Below, one piece after another: positions 1-4,992 of a stretch of 6,547 bases of DNA. Position numbers and translations under genes: made by a program. Within the stretch, counting starts at the first letter, position 1. Each line of letters begins with the position of its first letter. Source of the stretch: Holophaga sp. Its GTDB lineage: Bacteria > Acidobacteriota > Holophagae > Holophagales > Holophagaceae. Location: the NCBI GenBank assembly GCA_030691225.1, contig JAUYES010000037.1:1-6547 (forward strand). The letters are read 5' to 3'. The notes under the pieces are model-generated. The model saw only the letters and a list, made by a program, of their open reading frames with translations. It had not been told where the DNA came from and ran no database searches.

Positions 1-1134
1 AACCTCTCTGCCGAGTTAACCCGAAGTGGTGGTTCAGCTTCTATGGTCGAATCGGTCATCCGCAGCGTGGCCAGCCAGTTCCAGAGCCGCGCCTCGATTC
101 TGCTTCCTGACGAGAATGGCCACCTGACCACACAGGGCAATGACCACCAAGCGATCACAGACAAGGAAATCGCGGCGGCTCAGTGGGTCTTCGATCACCA
201 GGAAGCCGCCGGACTCGGCACCGACACCTTGCCTGGCGCCAAGGCGCTCAACCTTCCACTCAATGGATCAAGTGGGATCATTGGCGTGATGGCCGTTCAA
301 CCCGAGGGCGTTCCCAAGTGGACAGAGCCCGATCAACGGCACCTACTGGAAGCCTTTGCCAACCAAACGGCCTTGGCCCTCGAACGTGCCTTGCTTGTGG
401 AAAAAGGCGCCAAGGTGCAGCAGAATGCGAACCTCGATCATCTGCGGAACACCCTTTTGTCATCGGTATCCCACGACCTCTGTTCACCCTTGGCCCGCAT
501 CCTGGATGTTGCCAGCACACTTTTGCAGGAAAATGATGCACAGGCCAATCTCGACTACCGCCAACAAGCCGAGATCATTCAAGGGGAAGCCCAGCGATTG
601 CAGCGCCAAATCAAGAATTTGCTTGATGTGACACGCCTAGAATCGGGACACGTCGTCGTCAACAAGGTGGGAGTGGCAGCTCGTCAGCTTATCGAATCAG
701 CGCTAAATCACGCCAGCCGAGCCTTGAAGGGGCGGAACGTTAAGCTCGAAATCCCCCCCAATCTGCCCCTGATCCCCGCGGATCCTCTGCTAATGGAGCA
801 GGTGCTCATCAACCTGCTAGAAAACGCCGCCAATTTTTCACCTAAGGATCAGTCCATCGAATTACGAGCCTGGGCCACCGATCGGTCCATCACTCTGGCG
901 GTATTGGATCGCGGCAGCGGACTGCCGGTTGGTCTTGAAGAAAAAATATTCGAAAAACTCGTGCGAGCATCCACTGCCCAGGGAGAAACGGGTGGAGGCC
1001 TTGGTCTCACGATTTGCAAAGGAATCGTCGAAGCCCATGGCGGTTGGATCCAAGGGAGCAACCGTGCCCAAGGCGGCGCCCAGTTCCTGGTAAGCCTTCC
1101 CCTGGAGGAATCACCGCCAGGGGAGCGCACCTAG
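1..1134 (+). CDS. kdpD: Sensor histidine kinase KdpD, C-terminal part (5' end outside window)
   Basis: The reading frame is open from base 1, so the gene starts upstream; the ATG at 43 is internal. The window carries 377 codons, ending in TAG at 1132-1134. KdpD is a membrane kinase that senses K+ limitation or osmotic stress and phosphorylates KdpE, which activates the KdpFABC K+ pump genes. In window codon numbering I see a GAF-like domain (about 5-128, ending in the KdpD-like LLEAFANQTALALERA). The HisKA H-box is SVSHDLCSPL with the phospho-acceptor His at codon 158. The HATPase part has an N-box (LINLLENAANF, Asn 275 and 278), a G1 box (DRGSGLP, from 303) and a G2 box (GGGLGLTIC, from 331). 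The closing IVEAHGG and NRAQGGAQFLVSLP match the KdpD C-terminus closely. The N-terminal KdpD/Usp domains and the membrane segments are not in the window. The H-box has Cys where KdpD usually has Arg (HDLRTPL). No kdpE follows; the next gene is convergent pilT. Another GAF-containing hybrid kinase is possible but less likely. Confidence 0.88.
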   Translation, partial: NLSAELTRSGGSASMVESVIRSVASQFQSRASILLPDENGHLTTQGNDHQAITDKEIAAAQWVFDHQEAAGLGTDTLPGAKALNLPLNGSSGIIGVMAVQPEGVPKWTEPDQRHLLEAFANQTALALERALLVEKGAKVQQNANLDHLRNTLLSSVSHDLCSPLARILDVASTLLQENDAQANLDYRQQAEIIQGEAQRLQRQIKNLLDVTRLESGHVVVNKVGVAARQLIESALNHASRALKGRNVKLEIPPNLPLIPADPLLMEQVLINLLENAANFSPKDQSIELRAWATDRSITLAVLDRGSGLPVGLEEKIFEKLVRASTAQGETGGGLGLTICKGIVEAHGGWIQGSNRAQGGAQFLVSLPLEESPPGERT

Positions 1135-1144
1135 CGAGAAAAAC

Positions 1145-2404
1145 CTACCGCGCGAGGCCGATCCTGCCATCCGGCGAAACCATGGTTTGCTGAGGATTGG
1201 CCTGCGGAGCGGCGGGTTTCCCAGGCTGTGGCCTTGGAGGCTCTGGCGCCGTAAGGCTCCCCGATTCCCGACCACCACCGGTGGTGATGGACATACCTCG
1301 CTCCATGTTGGACCGAGACATATCGCTGGTGGAACTAACACCCTCAAGCTTGAGCTTGAATTCACCCACGTTCGTGGCGCGTTTGAGAGCTTCCTCAACG
1401 GAAATCAATCCTTCCTGAAGCAGGAAATAGAGGCTCTGGTCGAAGGTTTGCATCCCGTATTGACTTGTGCCAGCCGCAATGACATCCCGTAGTCCCTTGG
1501 TTCGTTCCTTATCCTCAATGCAAGTTCGAACCGTCTCCGTGGTGATAAGCACTTCCACGGCAGGCACGCGCCCCTGGCCATCAGCACGAGGAACAAGGCG
1601 TTGAGAAACAACGGCCTTGAGGACCTGAGCCAACTGAAGGCGAATCTGCTTCTGGTGGTGCGGCGGAAACACGCTGATGATGCGGTTGATGGTTTCGGTG
1701 GCATCCAGCGTATGTAGGGTCGAGAAAACTAGATGGCCGGTTTCGGCGGCATGAATCGCCGTTTCAATGGTTTCAAGATCGCGCATTTCGCCCACAAGGA
1801 TCACGTCGGGATCCTGGCGCAGCGCCGCGCGCAGCGCCGTGGCAAAGCTCTTGCAATCGGCTTCCACTTCACGCTGGTTGATGATGGAAAGATTGTCCCG
1901 GTGCAGGTATTCGATGGGATCTTCGATTGTCAAAATATGTTCCGTGCGCGTGGCGTTGATCAGATCAATGATCGCGGCCAAGGTGGTGGATTTCCCGGAT
2001 CCGGTGGTGCCCGTCACAAGCACCAGGCCACGCTGTTCCTCCGCAATTTTATTCAGCGATCGCGGCAGCATTAGATCTTCGATGCTGAAAATGCGGCGGG
2101 GAATTACGCGCAGCACCATTCCAACAGTGCCCCGCTGATTGAAAATATTGCAGCGGAAACGACCCAAGGCCGGTACGGAGTAGGCCAAATCAAGATCCAG
2201 ATTCTCCTTGAATTTAGCCTTCTGTCGGTCCGAGGCCATGATCGAATAGGCCATGGCGATGGTGTCTTCCTGCACCAGTTTTTTAAACTGAGTCATGGGT
2301 GTCAGATGACCCTTCACTCGCGCGATGGGGTAGTTGCCCACCTTGAGATGCAAGTCCGATCCACCCAGGTCCACAACCGTAGTCAGAAGTTCGTTGATAT
2401 GCAT
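1145..2404 (-). CDS. pilT: Type IV pilus retraction ATPase, PilT/PilU family
   Basis: This 419-residue protein is a hexameric AAA-like secretion ATPase. The family acts on the cytoplasmic side of the type IV pilus machine and drives pilin depolymerisation, hence twitching motility. The N-terminal PAS-like domain (about 1-105) includes the family signature GGSDLHLKVG. The catalytic part has Walker A GTTGSGKST (132-140), an Asp box TIEDPIEYLH (159-168), Walker B DPDVILVGEMRD (198-209) and a His box HLVFSTLHT (224-232), all intact. The C-terminal GMQTFDQSL (317-325) is typical. Two things are unusual. The PilT-specific AIRNLIRE motif is replaced by TVRTCIED (291-298), and a low-complexity Pro/Gly/Gln-rich tail (about 355-419) takes it beyond the usual length of about 340-370. 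The ATG start is supported by a GGAG 6 nt upstream (minus strand). It is divergent from typA and convergent with kdpD, so it is probably transcribed alone. No other pilus genes are in view. It could be one of several PilT paralogues. Confidence 0.9.
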   Translation of the reverse strand: MHINELLTTVVDLGGSDLHLKVGNYPIARVKGHLTPMTQFKKLVQEDTIAMAYSIMASDRQKAKFKENLDLDLAYSVPALGRFRCNIFNQRGTVGMVLRVIPRRIFSIEDLMLPRSLNKIAEEQRGLVLVTGTTGSGKSTTLAAIIDLINATRTEHILTIEDPIEYLHRDNLSIINQREVEADCKSFATALRAALRQDPDVILVGEMRDLETIETAIHAAETGHLVFSTLHTLDATETINRIISVFPPHHQKQIRLQLAQVLKAVVSQRLVPRADGQGRVPAVEVLITTETVRTCIEDKERTKGLRDVIAAGTSQYGMQTFDQSLYFLLQEGLISVEEALKRATNVGEFKLKLEGVSSTSDMSRSNMERGMSITTGGGRESGSLTAPEPPRPQPGKPAAPQANPQQTMVSPDGRIGLAR

Positions 2405-2432
2405 TTACGGCTCCAGGATGGAATTTCTCAAG

Positions 2433-2438
2433 ATTGTA
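2433..2438 (-). promoter_or_regulatory. Candidate -10 box for pilT
   Basis: Read on the minus strand this is TACAAT (5 of 6 matches to TATAAT), preceded directly by TTG and lying about 30 bp upstream of the pilT start codon. No good -35 sits at 16-18 bp. A perfect TTGACA exists further up (2479-2484, minus strand), but it is about 40 bp away, too far to pair with this box. The call rests on position and composition only. Confidence 0.3.
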
Positions 2439-2514
2439 CAACTCCTCGCAACATCCAAGGGTGTCTAGGTTAAGGCCTTGTCAAGTATTTCACCTCGAAA
2501 ATGATAGAAAAGGC

Positions 2515-2523
2515 TGGTAAAAT
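2515..2523 (+). promoter_or_regulatory. Candidate extended -10 promoter for typA
   Basis: TGGTAAAAT fits the extended -10 pattern TGnTATAAT with one mismatch and lies about 60 bp upstream of the typA ATG, in the 177-bp divergent pilT-typA spacer. There is no strong -35 at the expected distance, which is tolerated by extended -10 promoters. The predicted leader of about 50 nt would contain a small 5-bp hairpin (CCTCC at 2543-2547 with GGAGG at 2554-2558). An alternative reading uses TTGTCA at 2478-2483 with a poor -10 near 2501-2507. Confidence 0.35.
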
Positions 2524-2572
2524 CATGGGTTCGGCTTGCATTCCTCCCGACCCGGAGGCTAGGCCCATTTAA

Positions 2573-2577
2573 AAGGA
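2573..2577 (+). promoter_or_regulatory. Ribosome binding site of typA
   Basis: AAGGA lies 4 nt before the ATG at 2582. The spacing is a little short, but it is the only Shine-Dalgarno-like match near the start, and the start agrees with the conserved TypA N-terminus ([17 protein letters not shown]). Confidence 0.6.
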
Positions 2578-2581
2578 CCCC

Positions 2582-4408
2582 ATGACGCCCATCGAGAAGT
2601 TTCGCAATATTGCCATCATCGCCCACGTGGACCACGGGAAGACCTCCCTGGTGGACGCCATGTTCAAGACCGCCCATGTTTTCCGCGATAACCAGCGGGT
2701 GCAAGAACAGGCGATGGATAGTAACGACCAAGAACGGGAACGAGGCATCACGATCCTGGCCAAGACTACGGCCATTCATTGGGGCGGCTACCGGTTCAAT
2801 ATTGTTGACACGCCCGGTCACGCCGATTTCGGTGGCGAAGTGGAACGCGTGCTTAGCATGGTGGATTCCGTAATTCTGGTTGTGGACGCCTTTGACGGCC
2901 CCATGCCCCAGACCAAATTCGTGACTCGCAAGGCCCTGGCTCTCGGCCTGAAACCTATCGTCGTTATCAATAAGGTGGATCGCCCCGGTGCACGCCCACT
3001 CTGGACGCAAGATGCCGTCTTCGAACTTCTTATCGAACTGGGTGCCCATGATGACCAGTTGGATTTCCCGGTGGTCTTTACCTCCGCGAAGCTTGGCTAC
3101 GCACTGTATGACGTCAATGACAACCCCGAAAACATGGATCCCCTCTTCGACACCATCGTGAAGCATTGCCCCAGCCCCAAGGGCGATCCCGAGCAGCCAC
3201 TGCAGATGCAAGTCACCCTAATGGATTACAACGACTTCGTTGGCCAGATCGGAATCGGGCGTATCTTCAACGGTACCCTCAAGATTGGCGATCAAGTGGC
3301 GTTGGTGAAGCGCGACGGCGCGATTCAGCAGCACAAAGTGACGATGCTTTACGGATTCGAAGGCCTTACCCGTGTCAATCTCACGGAAGCAGGTGCTGGA
3401 AATATCATAGCGATCGCGGGCATCCCTGATATCCGCGTGGGCGAAACCATCGCCAGCCTGGAAAACCCCGTGGGTCTGCCCTACGTGGATATCGACGAAC
3501 CAACCATCTCCGTGATGTTCATGGTAAATACGGGCCCCTTCTCGGGCCAGGATGGCAAATACACCCAGTCCCGGCGTATCCGCGAACGCCTCACCAAAGA
3601 GTTGCAGCACAACGTGGCCCTGCGAGTCGAGGACACTGAAAACGCCGATAGCTGGAAGGTCAGCGGACGCGGCGAGCTCCACCTCTCGGTGCTCATCGAG
3701 ACCATGCGCCGTGAAAATTTCGAACTCTGCGTGAGTCGCCCTGAAGTAATCATCCATACCAACCCTGAAACCGGGGAAAAAGAAGAACCCTATGAGGATC
3801 TTCAGGTGGACGTGCCCGATACCTATATGGGCGTGGTCATGGAAAAGCTCGGATCCCGCAAAGCCGAGATGCAGGACATGGCCAATGAAATGGGCCGCGT
3901 GCGGCTCCACTTCAAGATCCCCAGCCGTGGCCTTATCGGGTATCGCAGCGAATGCCTCACGGACACCCGTGGCGAAGGCATCCTGAACAGCATCTTCAGC
4001 CACTACGGCCCCTACCGCGGCGAAATGCCCCGCCGCAAGAACGGCGTGCTCATCAGCATGGATACCTGCGAGTCTGTGGGTTTCGCCATCATGAATCTGG
4101 AAGACCGTGGCAAGTTCTTCATTCACCCTGGCACAAAGTGCTACGAGGGCATGATCGTGGGCGAACATTGCCGCGATAACGATCTGGTGGTGAACGTCGC
4201 CAAGGCCAAGAAGCTCTCCAACATGCGTTCCAGCGGCAGTGATGACGCCACGCGCCTCACTACACCCATCGAGCACACCCTAGAGCAAGCCCTCGAATAC
4301 ATCGACGATGACGAACTCGTGGAAGTGACCCCCAACTTCATCCGCATGCGGAAGAAGGTGCTAGGCACCAGCGACCGTAAAAAGTCCGAGAAGCGTTCAG
4401 ATTCTTAA
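2582..4408 (+). CDS. typA: Ribosome-associated translational GTPase TypA/BipA
   Basis: This 608-residue protein is a member of the EF-G/LepA class of translational GTPases. TypA binds the 70S/30S ribosome and supports ribosome assembly and growth under stress, cold or nutrient shift in other bacteria. All G motifs are intact: G1 AHVDHGKT (14-21), G2 RGITI (54-58), G3 DTPGH (76-80), G4 NKVD (130-133) and G5 TSAK (167-170). After the GTPase domain (about 1-200) come a beta-barrel domain II (about 205-300), an EF-G III-like domain (about 305-385, including the signature [19 protein letters not shown]), an EF-G V-like domain (about 395-480, including [12 protein letters not shown]) and the TypA-specific C-terminal domain (about 485-600). 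The C-terminal domain includes LTNMR-like [12 protein letters not shown] and the closing [21 protein letters not shown]. Length and collinearity match the family (about 600-615). The gene stands alone, with its own leader and a strong terminator immediately downstream. No anomaly was seen. Confidence 0.97.
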   Translation: MTPIEKFRNIAIIAHVDHGKTSLVDAMFKTAHVFRDNQRVQEQAMDSNDQERERGITILAKTTAIHWGGYRFNIVDTPGHADFGGEVERVLSMVDSVILVVDAFDGPMPQTKFVTRKALALGLKPIVVINKVDRPGARPLWTQDAVFELLIELGAHDDQLDFPVVFTSAKLGYALYDVNDNPENMDPLFDTIVKHCPSPKGDPEQPLQMQVTLMDYNDFVGQIGIGRIFNGTLKIGDQVALVKRDGAIQQHKVTMLYGFEGLTRVNLTEAGAGNIIAIAGIPDIRVGETIASLENPVGLPYVDIDEPTISVMFMVNTGPFSGQDGKYTQSRRIRERLTKELQHNVALRVEDTENADSWKVSGRGELHLSVLIETMRRENFELCVSRPEVIIHTNPETGEKEEPYEDLQVDVPDTYMGVVMEKLGSRKAEMQDMANEMGRVRLHFKIPSRGLIGYRSECLTDTRGEGILNSIFSHYGPYRGEMPRRKNGVLISMDTCESVGFAIMNLEDRGKFFIHPGTKCYEGMIVGEHCRDNDLVVNVAKAKKLSNMRSSGSDDATRLTTPIEHTLEQALEYIDDDELVEVTPNFIRMRKKVLGTSDRKKSEKRSDS

Positions 4409-4428
4409 CCACAGGCAGTTCTTGCCAC

Positions 4429-4470
4429 TTCACAAAAAAGCCCGGCCTTGTGGCCGGGCTTTTTTGTGAA
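4429..4470. terminator. Bidirectional intrinsic terminator between typA and rpsT
   Basis: This is a perfect 19-bp inverted repeat (4429-4447 with 4452-4470) with a 4-nt TTGT loop. The GC-rich core is GCCCGGCC/GGCCGGGC, flanked by an A6 run on the left and a T6 run on the right. Read on the plus strand it is a classic stem plus U-tract 20 bp after the typA stop. Read on the minus strand it has the same form, so it can also catch read-through from rpsT. Confidence 0.92.
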
Positions 4471-4508
4471 TTAGAAAAGAGAAGAGCATCGTCAGACGTA
4501 CAACACAA

Positions 4509-4531
4509 AAGGCCCAGACATGCTGGGCCTT
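4509..4531 (-). terminator. Intrinsic terminator of rpsT
   Basis: The 9-bp stem is AAGGCCCAG (4509-4517) paired with CTGGGCCTT (4523-4531), with a 5-nt loop. On the minus strand it is followed by TTTTGTGTTG as the U-rich tract. It begins 22 bp after the rpsT stop codon. On the plus strand no T-run follows, so it should work mainly for rpsT. Confidence 0.8.
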
Positions 4532-4553
4532 CGTGAACTTTGAAACGACCGGC

Positions 4554-4817
4554 TTAGGCCAGGGCGTTAACTTTGGAAGTCAGGCGGGACTTGGCGCGGT
4601 TGGCGGCATTCTTGTGGATGACGCCCTTGCGAACGGCCTTGTCGACCACGCCCAAAGTGGCGGGCAGCAGGGCAGCGGCATCGGCTTTCTTGCCGGTGGC
4701 GACGGCGGCCAGGAATTTCTTGAGGGTACTCTTCATGGCCGACCGGTTTGCGCGGTTGCGCAGACGGGCTTCAGCGTCACGACGAGCTTTTTTGGTTGCA
4801 GACTTGTGATTTGCCAT
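4554..4817 (-). CDS. rpsT: 30S ribosomal protein S20
   Basis: This 87-residue, strongly basic, helical protein begins MANHKSATKKARRDAEARLR, the characteristic S20 N-terminus. S20 is a primary 16S rRNA-binding protein that helps fold the 30S body early in assembly. Central and C-terminal stretches (NRSAMKSTLKKFLAA, then KGVIHKNAANRAKSRLTSKV) match the family pattern, in which HKNAAARKKSRL-like residues contact rRNA. Length is normal for S20 (about 85-90). The ATG is preceded by AGGAG at 4825-4829 with 7-nt spacing (minus strand). It is a monocistronic unit with its own candidate promoter (4864-4894) and terminator (4509-4531), which is common for rpsT. In E. coli S20 represses its own translation; whether that occurs here is unknown, but the leader can form hairpins. 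Confidence 0.97.
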   Translation of the reverse strand: MANHKSATKKARRDAEARLRNRANRSAMKSTLKKFLAAVATGKKADAAALLPATLGVVDKAVRKGVIHKNAANRAKSRLTSKVNALA

Positions 4818-4835
4818 TCTTGGACTCCTGCTTGG

Positions 4836-4860
4836 GGGTCACGCAGACCCTTAAGCGTGA
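4836..4860 (-). promoter_or_regulatory. Hairpin-forming leader of rpsT
   Basis: Two overlapping inverted repeats cannot form together. One is GGGTC/GACCC (4836-4840 with 4846-4850, 5-nt loop). The other is TCACGC/GCGTGA (4839-4844 with 4855-4860, 10-nt loop). They lie between the candidate promoter and the Shine-Dalgarno of rpsT, so they could influence its translation. The stems are short (5-6 bp) and may be chance. Confidence 0.3.
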
Positions 4861-4863
4861 AGG

Positions 4864-4894
4864 ATTATCCTACCTTTACACGCTTCAAAGTCAA
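4864..4894 (-). promoter_or_regulatory. Candidate sigma-70-type promoter of rpsT
   Basis: On the minus strand the -35 is TTGACT (4889-4894, 5 of 6 matches). The -10 region is TAGGATAAT (4864-4872). It contains GATAAT (5 of 6, spacing 19) and TAGGAT (4 of 6, spacing 16). Transcription would start around 4857, giving a leader of about 40 nt. This is the best promoter match in the window and suits a highly expressed ribosomal protein gene. Confidence 0.6.
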
Positions 4895-4936
4895 GGGGAA
4901 AGAACCCGCATTACGGCAATTCTGCACCTTCCAGCG

Positions 4937-4978
4937 ATGCCCTATCCAGGGCATGCTAGTCGGAGGCTCCAGGCTTCC
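4937..4978 (+). promoter_or_regulatory. Hairpins upstream of argS
   Basis: Two small stems lie just before the argS ribosome binding site. The first is ATGCCC/GGGCAT (4937-4942 with 4949-4954, 6-nt loop). The second is an imperfect stem with G-U pairs (4962-4968 with 4972-4978, 3-nt loop). The palindrome TTCCGGAA (4975-4982) overlaps the second and runs into the Shine-Dalgarno area. No T-tract follows, so this is not an intrinsic terminator. I see no T-box features. I found no convincing argS promoter in this spacer. Confidence 0.25.
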
Positions 4979-4982
4979 GGAA

Positions 4983-4987
4983 AAGGG
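4983..4987 (+). promoter_or_regulatory. Ribosome binding site of argS
   Basis: AAGGG ends 5 nt before the ATG at 4993. It supports this start over the in-frame ATG at 5011, as does the N-terminus MERIKAMFKASLESAL, which resembles the usual ArgRS opening. Confidence 0.5.
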
Positions 4988-4992
4988 TTGTC

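Noticed and set aside
1098..1124. A hairpin at the end of kdpD as an intrinsic terminator
   Set aside because: The 8-bp stem is real but has an 11-nt loop and no T-tract on either strand, so it is not called a terminator.
2056..2063. GCGATCGC octamer here and again at 3410-3417, reminiscent of the cyanobacterial HIP1 repeat
   Set aside because: Only two copies were noticed, both inside coding regions (pilT and typA), and the gene content does not point to a cyanobacterium. Too few to call a repeat family.
1767..2138. Plus-strand open frames of 113-123 codons (1733-2138) opposite pilT
   Set aside because: They are shadows of the conserved Walker A/B region of pilT on the other strand, with no family resemblance and no convincing ribosome binding site.
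3218..4276. A 352-codon open frame on the minus strand inside typA, and a second of 248 codons at 2465-3211
   Set aside because: They lie antisense to a fully conserved typA; the translations are rich in His, Ala and Val and resemble no family I know. Codon bias of typA explains the missing stops.
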